This document shows, in pieces, positions 18,812 to 28,861 of a stretch of DNA of 64,000 nt. The notes under the pieces were generated by a model. That model made no database searches. It was not told where the DNA came from and saw only the letters and a program-made list of their open reading frames with translations. Where the stretch lies: NCBI RefSeq assembly GCF_002286935.1, contig NZ_MVOH01000001.1, positions 22,691 to 86,690 on the forward strand, read 5' to 3'. The position numbers were made by a program, and so were the translations under genes. Positions within the stretch are counted from its first letter, which is position 1. Each line of letters begins with the position of its first letter. Origin of the DNA: Bifidobacterium criceti. Lineage in GTDB: Bacteria; Actinomycetota; Actinomycetes; Actinomycetales; Bifidobacteriaceae.

Positions 18812-18908
18812 ACCCATCCTTGTCCACGAGGTGTCTGCTGTCCCACCTTATCCCATTATGCTGACGCGTCAGCGGCGCCCGCGCGCACGTGCATATCCGC
18901 GCGCCACG

Positions 18909-19802
18909 TCAACGTCCGGACGTATCGATGATGGGTGTGACGGGCGCGTGCGCGACGAAGAGACGGTCGACGGCGTCCATGCGCGTCCACGCCTCTTCGA
19001 CGGCGCGTGCGGTGGCGTCGTCGGGGACGAATGCGCATACCGACGGCCCCGATCCGGAAACGAACGCCTGCGTCGCGCCCGCGCCCTTCGCGAGCCCGAT
19101 CGCGGCGCCCGAACGCGGGTGCAGCGACACGGCGGCCGCCTGCAGGTCGTTCGGTGCGCCATCGCCGCCGAGGACGTCGAACGCCGCATACACTTCCGGT
19201 GTGCTCAGTTGCGCGCGGTACGCGCCGACGAGCACGCGGCCGCTGTACCCGTCGGCGCGCAGTCGCGCGATGCGCTGATCGTCCGCGGGCACGGGGGTGA
19301 CGACCTCGCCATAGCCGCCGCCGTGCGCGTAGCCGCCGACAAGGCAGAACGGCATGTCGGCGCCGAGTGTCGCCGCGATCGGCGCAAGCCGTTCGAGCGG
19401 CCAATGGAGGTCCCACAGTTCGTTGAGCGCGAGCATCGTGCCCGCGGCGTCCGCGGAGCCGCCGCCGAGCCCCGCGCCGACCGGGATGCGCTTCTCGATC
19501 GTCACGGCGACGTCCGGTTCGCGCCCGCACGCCTTCGCCATCGCGAACAATGCGAGCATCGCATGGTTGCGCAGCATGTCGCTGCTCGATGCGGCAAGGT
19601 CGCCGAGATACTGCCCGGAGAGTTCCAGTGAGCAGCCTTCGCCCGCACGCCGCTGTTCGAGGGTGACCGTGTCATAGACGCCGACCGCGCAGTACATCGT
19701 GTCGAGCGCATGGCGGCCGCCCCACTCCTCGTGTCGTGCGCCCACATGGAGCGTCAGATTCGTCTTTGCCGGGCAATCGACGCTCACGATCGTGCCGCTC
19801 AT
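18909..19802 (-). CDS. ispE: 4-diphosphocytidyl-2-C-methyl-D-erythritol kinase
   Basis: IspE phosphorylates CDP-methylerythritol in the MEP isoprenoid pathway. The 297 residues show the GHMP-kinase ATP loop PVGAGLGGGSADAAGT (about 96-111), an N-terminal CPAKTNLTLHVG, and a C-terminal FVSGSGPSVCAFV. The ATG at 19802 overlaps the rsmA stop by 4 bases, an order (rsmA-ispE) conserved in actinobacteria. Confidence 0.93.
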   Translation of the reverse strand: MSGTIVSVDCPAKTNLTLHVGARHEEWGGRHALDTMYCAVGVYDTVTLEQRRAGEGCSLELSGQYLGDLAASSSDMLRNHAMLALFAMAKACGREPDVAVTIEKRIPVGAGLGGGSADAAGTMLALNELWDLHWPLERLAPIAATLGADMPFCLVGGYAHGGGYGEVVTPVPADDQRIARLRADGYSGRVLVGAYRAQLSTPEVYAAFDVLGGDGAPNDLQAAAVSLHPRSGAAIGLAKGAGATQAFVSGSGPSVCAFVPDDATARAVEEAWTRMDAVDRLFVAHAPVTPIIDTSGR

Positions 19803-20704
19803 GCGCCGAGCTCCTTCGCCGCGTCGGCGATGCGCACGAATTCATCGACCGTGAGCGTCTCGCCACGGCGTGCCGCGTCGATGCCGGCCTTTTCGAACGT
19901 GCCTTCGGGCACGACCTTCTTCAACGCCGCGTGCAACGTCTTGCGACGCTGGCCGAACGCGGCGTCGATGAGCGCGAACACGGCCGCGCGGTCCGCAGAA
20001 GCATGCGTCGCGGGACCTTCGTCTGGCGCATGGCGGTCGAAGCGCACAAGCGCCGAATCGACGTTCGGCGCGGGCCAGAACACGTTCCTGCCGATGGTGC
20101 CCGCCGGCTGCGCTGTGCCGTACCATGCGAGCTTCACGCTTGGCGTGCCGTAGATCTTCGACCCCGGCTGCGCCGAGAGACGGTCGGCAACCTCCTTCTG
20201 CACCATGACGAGGAACGAACCGAGGTTGTCGAACCGTTCAAGCAGCGTGAGCAGGATCGGCGTCGCGACGTTGTACGGGAGGTTCGCGACGAGTGTGAAC
20301 GTCGCGTCGTCGCGGAAATCGGGAAGGTTCCCGGGTGTGAGTGTGAGCGCGTCCGCGCGCACGACGCGCAGGCGTGCGGCCGCGTCCGGCATGAACTCGG
20401 CTATCGTCTGCGGCAGGCGCTGCGCGACGGGAGAGTCGATCTCGACGGCCGTCATCCGCGCGCCCGTTTCGAGGATCGCGAGTGTGAGCGAACCGAGTCC
20501 AGGGCCCACTTCGAGCACATGGTCGTCGGCGCCAACGCCGGCCTCGCGCACGATGCGGCGTACGGTGCCGGGGTCGATGACGAAGTTCTGCCCGAATTTC
20601 TTCGTCGGGCTTATGCCGGCGTCGGCGGCGATCCGCCGGATGTCGGCGGCGCCGAGCAGATGGCCGCCCATGGTGGGCGTCGTGTGTGTGTCAAGTTCGC
20701 TCAT
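19799..20704 (-). CDS. rsmA: 16S rRNA dimethyladenosine transferase RsmA/KsgA
   Basis: The enzyme dimethylates two adjacent adenines in the 16S 3' hairpin. The 301 residues contain KKFGQNFVIDPGTV, the SAM motif VLEVGPGLGSLTL and the catalytic VANLPYNVATP. The ATG at 20704 (MSELDTHTTPTMGG) is chosen because GAGGAAAG lies upstream; an earlier in-frame ATG at 20761 would add 19 unlikely residues. It is transcribed with ispE. Confidence 0.93.
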   Translation of the reverse strand: MSELDTHTTPTMGGHLLGAADIRRIAADAGISPTKKFGQNFVIDPGTVRRIVREAGVGADDHVLEVGPGLGSLTLAILETGARMTAVEIDSPVAQRLPQTIAEFMPDAAARLRVVRADALTLTPGNLPDFRDDATFTLVANLPYNVATPILLTLLERFDNLGSFLVMVQKEVADRLSAQPGSKIYGTPSVKLAWYGTAQPAGTIGRNVFWPAPNVDSALVRFDRHAPDEGPATHASADRAAVFALIDAAFGQRRKTLHAALKKVVPEGTFEKAGIDAARRGETLTVDEFVRIADAAKELGA

Positions 20705-20810
20705 GCGGATCTGTCGTCTTTCCTCGGTTGGTGAAGATGGTCCCGGTCCATCGGGATGCATCGGGACGAAGCGAGTATGCCGCGCGGGCCGGATGTGCCG
20801 CGCGTGGGTT

Positions 20811-22349
20811 TTAGTACCAGCCGACGCGTTCCGAATGCTCCCAGGCTTTCATCGGGGAGCCGTAGCATCCGGAGATGTAGCTCAGGCCCCAGTCGATCTG
20901 CACGGCGGCGTCGTGCTTCCAGTTCGAGCCGAATGCGGCCATTTTGTTGCCGGGAAGCGACTGCGGGATGCCGTAGGCGCCCGAATACGGGTTCTCGGCG
21001 TTCCAACGCCATCCGGATTCGCGGTTCCACAGTTTGACGAGGTCGCTCCAGTTCTGCCCCGTCCAACCATATTGTGCGGCGGCGCCCGCGGCATACGCCT
21101 GCGCGGCTGCCGCTGATGGACGGCACAGACGACAGTTCTCGGCGGGTGCGCTTGGCTGCTGCGGCTGTTGCGTCGGTTGTTGCGTTGGTTTGGGTTGCTG
21201 GGTCGGCTGTTGCGTTGGTTTGGGCTGCTGCGTCGGTTGCTGGGTCGGCTTGGGCTGCTGCGTCGGCGTTTGTGTCGGCGTCTGCGTCGGTTCGGGCTCC
21301 TGCGTCGGCGTCTGCGTCGGTTCGGGTGCCTGCGTCGGTTCCGCGGTCGGTTCGTGCGTGGGCTCGTCCGACGGCCCATCGCTTGGCTGTTCGCCCGGCG
21401 TGTCGGCACCCGCGCCGGTGCCATCGTCCGCGCCGTCCTTCGTGCCATCGTCGTCGCCGCCGCCATTGCCGCCGTCGCCGTCCGAGGGGACTTCGACCTT
21501 CTCGGGACCGACGGTGACGACCTCGTCGAGCGCTGCCTTCGTCACGACCTCGTCCGTCTTCGTCTTCGTCTCCGGTACGCCATCGACGTAGGTGACGCGG
21601 TACGTGATCTGCTTCTCGCCGTTTTCGCCGGCCATCGAGACGCGTGACGTGCCCGGCTCAAGCGAGTCGTCCTGCACGGTGCGCGTCGTATAGGGGATGA
21701 CGACCGTCTGCGTTTCGTCGCCATAGGTCACGCGCTGCACGCGCAGGATCGTCTTGCTGTCTTCCTTCTGCACGCTCACACGGTCGTCCTTGCCGAGCGT
21801 GATGCCTTTCGCATCGAGGATCGACGCCGCCGGCAGCTTGCCGTTCGGCGCGACCGATGTCTTGCCGTCGGCGATCACGGTGACGGGGCCGTCCGTGTTG
21901 ATGACCATGCCGCCGGTGAGTTGGTTGTAGACGTTCGTGATGTCGACGCGCACGCGCGACGCCGCGACTTCGTTCTGCTCGAAGAAATCGAGCAGTTGGT
22001 CGGCGCTTTCGGCGACCGTCCAGAACGGCATCTGCTGTCCGTCGATCGTGATCGTCGTCTGATACGCGCTTTTGACGGTGACGACGTCGTTATCGACGAG
22101 TGTGCCGTCGCCGGTGTTCTTGACGACGTCGTGTGTCTTGACGTCAACGTGCTGTTCGCGCAGCAGTCCGCTCACCGTCGTCGCGTACGTCGTCAGATAC
22201 CGTGTGTCCCCGTTGACGTCAAGCGCGACCGATTTGCGCGCGGTGAGCGCGAACGTGAGGCATGACGCGAGCACGAGCGCGACGACGCATGTCATGACGC
22301 GGATGCGGCGCAATGTCACGGTTCGTTTCGGTGACCATCGCTTGGTCAT
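20811..22349 (-). CDS. Rpf-like cell-wall hydrolase: DUF348 repeats, G5 domain, lytic-transglycosylase-like domain
   Basis: This is a secreted peptidoglycan enzyme. The 512 residues run as follows: basic start and one hydrophobic helix (about 20-37), DUF348 (ubiquitin-like) repeats at about 40-200, a G5 domain at about 210-285, an acidic then Pro/Thr/Gln-rich linker (about 295-420), and a C-terminal lysozyme-fold domain with the likely catalytic glutamate in LWNRESGW (about 460). This is the RpfB plan with a transglycosylase-type end. AAGGGGAA precedes the ATG at 22349. As in other actinobacteria it lies beside rsmA-ispE, read in the same direction. Confidence 0.87.
   Translation of the reverse strand: MTKRWSPKRTVTLRRIRVMTCVVALVLASCLTFALTARKSVALDVNGDTRYLTTYATTVSGLLREQHVDVKTHDVVKNTGDGTLVDNDVVTVKSAYQTTITIDGQQMPFWTVAESADQLLDFFEQNEVAASRVRVDITNVYNQLTGGMVINTDGPVTVIADGKTSVAPNGKLPAASILDAKGITLGKDDRVSVQKEDSKTILRVQRVTYGDETQTVVIPYTTRTVQDDSLEPGTSRVSMAGENGEKQITYRVTYVDGVPETKTKTDEVVTKAALDEVVTVGPEKVEVPSDGDGGNGGGDDDGTKDGADDGTGAGADTPGEQPSDGPSDEPTHEPTAEPTQAPEPTQTPTQEPEPTQTPTQTPTQQPKPTQQPTQQPKPTQQPTQQPKPTQQPTQQPQQPSAPAENCRLCRPSAAAAQAYAAGAAAQYGWTGQNWSDLVKLWNRESGWRWNAENPYSGAYGIPQSLPGNKMAAFGSNWKHDAAVQIDWGLSYISGCYGSPMKAWEHSERVGWY
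21160..21345 (-). repeat. Short tandem repeats coding the PTQQPK / PTQTPTQ linker
   Basis: In-frame repeats of about 18-36 bases encode QPTQQPKPTQ and PTQTPTQEPEP units in the wall-spanning linker of the Rpf-like protein. Copy number is likely to vary among strains. Confidence 0.8.
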
Positions 22350-22473
22350 GGTTCCCCTTTTCCTGCACGGTGCTGTTCATGCACGATTGTACTGAGTCGA
22401 GCCGCCATTCGCGTCCGCGCTGTCCGCGGTGGTGTCCACGGATGCGTGCCGACGGCTTGGCCGGCGTAAAGGG

Positions 22474-22502
22474 AAGGCCCCAGAGGTGGACTCCGGGGCC
22501 TT
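22474..22502 (-). terminator. Hairpin terminator of the 6C RNA region
   Basis: A 12-bp stem with one mismatch (22474-22485 with 22491-22502) has a 5-base loop, and lies downstream of the C-loop hairpins on the minus strand. The flanking sequence has short T-runs on both strands, so direction is not certain. Confidence 0.5.
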
Positions 22503-22549
22503 TGTTAAGGAAGGGGTGGGGGCGAGAGAGAAGGGGATGTTCTCGCCCC

Positions 22550-22640
22550 CTGCAGGTGAAGCTGGTTGGGGGGATGCTTCACCCGCACCAGAGGGCTATG
22601 GTTGGGGGAGCCCTCTGGATTTTGCTTACTCGGGGGTAAG
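22550..22640 (-). ncRNA. Probable 6C small RNA (tandem C-loop hairpins)
   Basis: On the minus strand there are consecutive hairpins whose loops are runs of cytosine. They are 22624-22639 (5-bp stem, loop with CCCCC), 22588-22618 (perfect 10-bp stem, loop CCCCCAACCAT) and 22555-22583 (8-bp stem, loop with CCCCCCAACC). A further stem at 22518-22550 has a CCCC loop, then the hairpin at 22474-22502. Two hairpins with about six cytosines in the loop define the actinobacterial 6C RNA. Exact ends and promoter are not resolved. It lies between rpf and tRNA-Thr. Confidence 0.65.
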
Positions 22641-22713
22641 TGTTGCTTTGCTATGAGTTGAATCACCCATACCGGTTATGAGTATACGGATTCATCGCGC
22701 TCAATGCAAATCG

Positions 22714-22787
22714 AGCCTCCTGTCGGGATCGAACCGACGACCTGCCGCTTACAAGGCGGCCGCTCTGGCCATCTGAGCTAAGGAGGC
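22714..22787 (-). tRNA. tRNA-Thr (anticodon TGT)
   Basis: The minus strand folds as a 74-base cloverleaf: acceptor GCCTCCT paired with AGGAGGC, a D-arm TAGCTCAGATGGCCAGAGCG, an anticodon loop CTTGTAA and a T-arm GTCGGTTCGATCCCGAC. The anticodon TGT indicates threonine. CCA is not encoded, so it depends on the CCA-adding enzyme. Confidence 0.93.
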
Positions 22788-22932
22788 GTTGCGCCTGCCG
22801 GGGCGTTGGACGCACCGACCGTTGAATAGCATAGCAGTTCATATGGAACGGTCAAGGCGACAGTGCGCGTTGAGCCGGTTACACACGGTATCTTCACGTT
22901 TGACGGTGCCATACCGGGTGCGTCACAGCGGC

Positions 22933-23901
22933 TTATGGAATGAGCGCTTTGCCGTCCGCGCCGATCGAAGGCAGGTCTCCCTTGACGCCGATGTCCGCGG
23001 GCTTGAGCCCAATCGCTTCGCACAGCGCATCGGTGAGCGAGTCCTTGCTCGTGACCTTCGCGTCATGGAGGTCCCAATACCGGCCGTTGATCGTCACCGT
23101 CGGCGTCGACATCGAACCCTTCGTCGAACCACTCGTGCTCCACAGCTCCTCACGTGTCGGCGTGTAGGTGTTGACGGCGTCGAGGTAGTCGTCGTACTGG
23201 CGTGTGATCGCCTTGTTCGCGACGTCCTTGTCGACGCCGGCGTCGACCGCGCGCTGCGCGATCTTCTCGTCGCTTATCGGCTCATACGCCGTTTCATCGG
23301 GCTGGAAGTCGGCCGCGTACAGATTGGACATGAACTTGAGCAGATGGTCCGGGTCCGGGTCATGGTCGGCGATGTACAGCGCGGCATTCGCCGTGCGTGT
23401 CGAATACTCGTCGGTCGAGAACCGGTCCATGAACGACATGAAGTGCAGGTCGAGGTTGATCTGCCCCGCGTCGGCCATCTTCACGAGGTCTTTGTCGAGG
23501 TTCTGGTTGAGACTGCCGCATCCCGGGCACATGAAGTCCATGTAGATGCCGATCGTCGGCACGTCCTTGACCGGTTTGTCATAGCCGTCGGCGGATATGA
23601 GGATGCCGCCCTCGTCATCGGCGACCGACGGTTTCGCCGGGGACGACGCGAGCGTGTCCTTCGCGCTCGTCGCATCCTCGCTCGACGTCGACGAGCTGTT
23701 GTTCGCCGACGGATGGGTGCTGCGGTAGACGGCTACACCTGCGATGACGATGAGCACGACGAGCACGGCCGCGACAATCACGCCGATGATCGTCTGCTGC
23801 CTGCGTTCCTTCGCCGCTTGCGCCGCGCGCGCCTGCTGCTCTGCGGCTTCGGCTTGCCGGCGGCTTTCGCGGCCGCTCTTGGATGGGTTGGTACGGGCCA
23901 T
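22933..23901 (-). CDS. DsbA-family thioredoxin-fold membrane protein
   Basis: The 322 residues have a basic cytoplasmic start rich in Ala/Gln/Arg, one helix (about 38-62, IIGVIVAAVLVVLIVIAGVAV), a Ser/Asp linker, and an extracytoplasmic DsbA/DsbG-like domain with the redox pair CPGC in MDFMCPGCGS (about 128). It is a probable disulfide oxidoreductase for exported proteins; partners are not evident. The ATG at 23901 follows AAAGGAAA. It is single on this strand between the tRNA and a kinase gene. Confidence 0.87.
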   Translation of the reverse strand: MARTNPSKSGRESRRQAEAAEQQARAAQAAKERRQQTIIGVIVAAVLVVLIVIAGVAVYRSTHPSANNSSSTSSEDATSAKDTLASSPAKPSVADDEGGILISADGYDKPVKDVPTIGIYMDFMCPGCGSLNQNLDKDLVKMADAGQINLDLHFMSFMDRFSTDEYSTRTANAALYIADHDPDPDHLLKFMSNLYAADFQPDETAYEPISDEKIAQRAVDAGVDKDVANKAITRQYDDYLDAVNTYTPTREELWSTSGSTKGSMSTPTVTINGRYWDLHDAKVTSKDSLTDALCEAIGLKPADIGVKGDLPSIGADGKALIP

Positions 23902-24021
23902 CGGTTTCCTTTCCTGTATCTGTCTTGAGTGTAGGCGTCCGCCAAGCCAAAATCCATCGTGCACGCGCATCCATCACGAACTGCCCACATGACCGGGCCG
24001 CAGGCCGTGGGATGGCACGCT

Positions 24022-26154
24022 CTACCACGGCAGCAGCGGCCACCATCCGACGGCCGGAGACACTTCGATGTTGATCGCCGCCGCACATGTGCATGCAACG
24101 AGGATCGCGAGCCATACCCATTGGCGGCGATCGTCCGCGGGAGGCAATTGCACGCGCTCGCGCTCACGCCGCGTCAGGCCGAGCACATGGCCCGCGCCGA
24201 GGCGGATCGGCACCGAACCCGGGCCGAGCACGACGAGGAGCCATCCGGCGGCGAACGCGGCGGCGCATGTGGCGCCCGTCGCCGACGCCGGCGCCATGTC
24301 GGGCACACCGAGCATGACATCCCAGCCGAACAGCCGGAGCGGCTCATCGTGGCACGGCAGGCCGAGCATGACCGTCGTGATTGCGATCGCGAGCGCCATC
24401 ACAAGCCACAGCGCGAGGATGTTCGGGATGATGAACATCGTCGATTTGAGCAGATGCCATGGGAAGGATATCGCGCGGATCGCATTATCCGAGCCGCGGC
24501 GCTCGCCCTGATGGCGCAGCATGCGCGCCGTCTGCGCGGCCGCGTTGTACCCAATCGCCATGAGCATCCACAACACGCATGACGCGGCGATGAGCGCGAC
24601 GACGGGCAGGCTCGCGGCAAGCGCGGCGAACGGAATCGTGAGCAGCAGGCATGCGAGGCGGCCACGTGCGGCGAAGCATGACGTCGGATCGACCAGTGCC
24701 GGCTGTGCCATCTGCTGTGGACCCTGTTGCGTCGTCTGTTGCGGCATGACCGCCTGCCATGGGGGTTCGTCGGTGCCGGCGCGTTGCGGCTGCGGCGCGC
24801 ATGCGGGAGCCTCCCCCCGCGCCGAACGGGGCGATGGCGGCAGAATCGCTTGCGTCGCCTCCGCATCGGCGCCTGGCATGCCGGTGCCATCCGCAGCCGT
24901 TTCGAGGACGCGCGTCTGCGGCAACGCGCTCGTCGTATGCTCGAGCGGTGTCGTCGCGGCTTCGTCCGCCGCGCCCAACGGCCGTGTCGCCGTCGGTGGC
25001 GCGGGAGGGTCAAGCGCCGCGGCCTCCTGGTTCACGACCGTGCGAAGCGGTTCGCGCGCGGGCTGCGCCTGTGCCGGGATGGCGTCCGCGGCGCTGCCGT
25101 TCGCTGCGCCGTCATGCACTGGGCCGTCGCCGATCGCGCCGTCGCCGAAGGTGCCGTCCGCACGCTGCCGGCCCGCCGAGAACAGGATCGACGCGGTCGG
25201 CATCGATTGCGCGCGCCATAACGAACGGGGGTTGTCGACGCTTTCGTTTTTCCTGAACGCCGCTCCGGTCGCCGGGGCGGACGCCTCAAAAGGGAGGTTC
25301 GATTCCGCCTCCCACGCGTCCGCCGATATCGCGTCGAGCAGCTCATCCGGTGTGCACCGTTCCCCGGGCTGCGGCGAGAGCGCGGCACGGAACGCCTGCA
25401 TCGTGCGCGGCGGCAGCCCCTGCAGGTTCGCGTTGCCGGCTGCCTCGCGCTGGAGCACGGCGAGCATCGGCTGCGTGCCGAAGACCGGCGCCCCGGTCGC
25501 CGCGAACGCGAGCACCGACGCCGTCGACCACCAGTCGGTCGCCTCGGTCGCCTCATGTCCCTCGATGATCTCGGGCGCGATGAAACCGGGCGTGCCCATG
25601 ACGAGCCCTGTGCTCGTCACATGGCTTTCGCCTTCGCCCATCGCGATGCCGAAGTCGACGAGGATCGGCCCCGTCACCGAGACCATGACATTCGTCGGTT
25701 TGATGTCCCTGTGCACGATGCCCGCCCCGTGCACGGCGCGTACGGCGTCGATGAGCTTGCCCGCGAGCCGTTCGAGGTCGCCGCCGACGTATCTGCCATT
25801 GCGCACGACGTCCTCGCGCAGGTTGTCGCCTTCGATGAGTTCGGTGACGATGAACGCGAGCGAATCGTCGAGTTCCATGTCGACGATGCTGCACACCCCT
25901 GGGTCCTTGATGCGTTTGAGCGCCATCGCCTCACGTCGCAGGCGCTCGCGCGCGGTCGCCTGCGCGCGGCGTCCTTCTTCGTCGACCGCATCGTCGTTGA
26001 GCGAGTCCCTCAGTATCTTCATCGCGTAGCTTGTGCCGCCGCCATCCGTGACACGCCACACCGATCCCATCGCGCCCGCGCCGAGTCGGGAGTCGAGCGT
26101 GTAGCCGCCGACGATGTCGCCGGGTTTGAGGTTCAAAGCGTGCAGATCACTCAT
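24022..26154 (-). CDS. Serine/threonine protein kinase with C-terminal membrane segments
   Basis: This Hanks-type kinase is predicted to be active. The glycine loop is LGAGAMGSVW (24-33), the ATP-binding lysine is K46 in YAMKIL, the catalytic HRDIKPTNV has D150, and DFG is at 167-169, followed by GTPGFIAPE. The kinase domain ends near 280. A 220-residue Pro/Ala-rich linker follows, then several hydrophobic helices (about 500-700). No PASTA repeats are seen, unlike PknB. The ATG at 26154 has AGGA 3 bases upstream. Substrates are unknown. Confidence 0.9.
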   Translation of the reverse strand: MSDLHALNLKPGDIVGGYTLDSRLGAGAMGSVWRVTDGGGTSYAMKILRDSLNDDAVDEEGRRAQATARERLRREAMALKRIKDPGVCSIVDMELDDSLAFIVTELIEGDNLREDVVRNGRYVGGDLERLAGKLIDAVRAVHGAGIVHRDIKPTNVMVSVTGPILVDFGIAMGEGESHVTSTGLVMGTPGFIAPEIIEGHEATEATDWWSTASVLAFAATGAPVFGTQPMLAVLQREAAGNANLQGLPPRTMQAFRAALSPQPGERCTPDELLDAISADAWEAESNLPFEASAPATGAAFRKNESVDNPRSLWRAQSMPTASILFSAGRQRADGTFGDGAIGDGPVHDGAANGSAADAIPAQAQPAREPLRTVVNQEAAALDPPAPPTATRPLGAADEAATTPLEHTTSALPQTRVLETAADGTGMPGADAEATQAILPPSPRSARGEAPACAPQPQRAGTDEPPWQAVMPQQTTQQGPQQMAQPALVDPTSCFAARGRLACLLLTIPFAALAASLPVVALIAASCVLWMLMAIGYNAAAQTARMLRHQGERRGSDNAIRAISFPWHLLKSTMFIIPNILALWLVMALAIAITTVMLGLPCHDEPLRLFGWDVMLGVPDMAPASATGATCAAAFAAGWLLVVLGPGSVPIRLGAGHVLGLTRRERERVQLPPADDRRQWVWLAILVACTCAAAINIEVSPAVGWWPLLPW

Positions 26155-26223
26155 GGTTCCTATCGTAGGGGCCGTTGTGCCGATATGTGCGCAATATCGC
26201 TTCGTATATGGCGTCTGCTGTGC

Positions 26224-27252
26224 TCAGTCGATGAACGACGCGGGGCCTTCGTGGGCCGGTCCGCCGCCGTCGCGGCTGCTGTCGTGCGCGTCGATCGACG
26301 GTCCGTCGTGTGGTTTGCGGTGCGCGGGGCGTTTCGAATCCTCCGTCCCCGCCGTATGTGCGTGCACGTCGTGCGCCGCCGTGTTCGCGCCGCCGTCCGC
26401 CGTGTTCTGCGTGTGCAGATGGCCGTCGTCGTCGAGGAACAGGAATCCATGGTGGCCGTCGGTGCGCCTGTGCGCGCGTTTTGTGAGACGGTGCGTGCGC
26501 TGCAGTTCGTTGTTGAGCTGTCCGACCGTGTCGGTGAGCCGCAGGATTTCGGCGCGCATGAGGCGGATGTCCGCAGAATTGTATTCATTGTCCGATTGTG
26601 CGTGGGTGCCGGTGACCGCCGCGCTGTCCTTCGTGATGTTGCGCGCGCCGCCGTTGACTTGGTCGATGATCCACGACGAGATCATCGCGCTCACGATGCC
26701 GATCAACGCGATGCCGGTGAGCATGAGCGCGACCGCGATGCAGCGTCCGGTGAGTGTGACCGGGTAGACGTCGCCGTAGCCGACCGTCGTCACCGTGACG
26801 AACGCCCACCACAGTGAGAGCGGGAACGTCGTGATCGTCGCGCCTGGGGCGAGGTGCTCGGCCGAGTATTCGGCGAGCGCGGCGACATAGATGAGCAGTG
26901 TGATCGCGCTTGTCGCATAGACGGTGATGCGGCCGCGTGTCGCAGCGCCCGCGCTGCGGTTGAAGATGTGCAGCATCGGGATGAGCCGCAGCAGGCGCAG
27001 TGGTTGGAAGACCGGCAGCGCGAGCGTGAGCAGGAGCGGCAGGTTCTTGCGGAACCATGTCCATTTGTGTTTGGCGAGGATGAACGAGACGACGTAATCG
27101 AGTCCATACGTGATCCAGACGATATTGATCGCGATGAAGCACGCGTGCAGATGCGTCTGCACGAGGATCTGCCAGGAGTACGCGAACAGGAACACCGCCG
27201 ACAATATGAAGAGCGGTATGTTGGATATGCGTTCCCATTTCTCAAGCGTCAT
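26224..27252 (-). CDS. Voltage-gated-type potassium channel / ion transporter
   Basis: The 342 residues show about six membrane segments (residues 8-220). The pore loop FVTVTTVGYGDVYPV (about 172-186) contains the K+ selectivity filter TVGYG, and the S4-like helix carries spaced arginines (LRLLRLIPMLHIF). A short coiled coil follows (about 245-275), then a His-rich tail with little conservation. It probably conducts K+ across the cytoplasmic membrane. The ATG at 27252 gives MTLEKWERISN. Confidence 0.88.
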   Translation of the reverse strand: MTLEKWERISNIPLFILSAVFLFAYSWQILVQTHLHACFIAINIVWITYGLDYVVSFILAKHKWTWFRKNLPLLLTLALPVFQPLRLLRLIPMLHIFNRSAGAATRGRITVYATSAITLLIYVAALAEYSAEHLAPGATITTFPLSLWWAFVTVTTVGYGDVYPVTLTGRCIAVALMLTGIALIGIVSAMISSWIIDQVNGGARNITKDSAAVTGTHAQSDNEYNSADIRLMRAEILRLTDTVGQLNNELQRTHRLTKRAHRRTDGHHGFLFLDDDGHLHTQNTADGGANTAAHDVHAHTAGTEDSKRPAHRKPHDGPSIDAHDSSRDGGGPAHEGPASFID

Positions 27253-27425
27253 ATCGTCGATTGTACGGAGGAGGCGGCCGCGGTGTGGTGTCCTGCGGGG
27301 CGAATGTTGCGCAGGACGAAAACGGCCGGCCGTGCGTGTCGCGGATATCGGGGCGCGACATACGGGGATGGTTGAGCGGATATCTGTGTGGACATCGTGG
27401 AGACATGCGCGGCGCGCGTGTCGCA

Positions 27426-27453
27426 TTGCCAAGTTCGGGGGAACGTGTATAGT
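27426..27453 (+). promoter_or_regulatory. Predicted sigma-70-type promoter of the msiK-like gene
   Basis: TTGCCA (27426-27431) and TATAGT (27448-27453) are separated by 16 bases in the 348-bp gap between the channel gene and the ABC ATPase. The implied leader is about 140 bases, including a GAAAGGATGA Shine-Dalgarno region before the ATG at 27601. The remainder of the gap shows nothing else I can name. Confidence 0.6.
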
Positions 27454-27600
27454 GTGGAACAGCTTGACGAGGAGCGATTCCCGTCGGGCAACGTTGAAGT
27501 TTGTTGCCGCGTCGAAGTCGACGGCTGCAGATGGACACGCCACAAGTAATCCCCTCACAACGGATCGTTCGGCACGTACCTGCCGATGAAAGGATGAATA

Positions 27601-28731
<1,131 letters not shown>

Positions 28732-28772
28732 TGCAGGCTTGGCGAAAGCCCTGACATATCGATTATGCATGG

Positions 28773-28798
28773 AACCCCGCAGCATCATCTGCGGGGTT
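28773..28798 (+). terminator. Terminator after msiK
   Basis: A perfect 10-bp stem (28773-28782 with 28789-28798, AACCCCGCAG and its complement) has a CATCAT loop and is followed by a TTTC run. Confidence 0.85.
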
Positions 28799-28861
28799 TC
28801 CTGTATCCGCGGGCGTATCCGTGGATGGCATCCGGCGAACGATGAACGGCAATGAGGTAGA

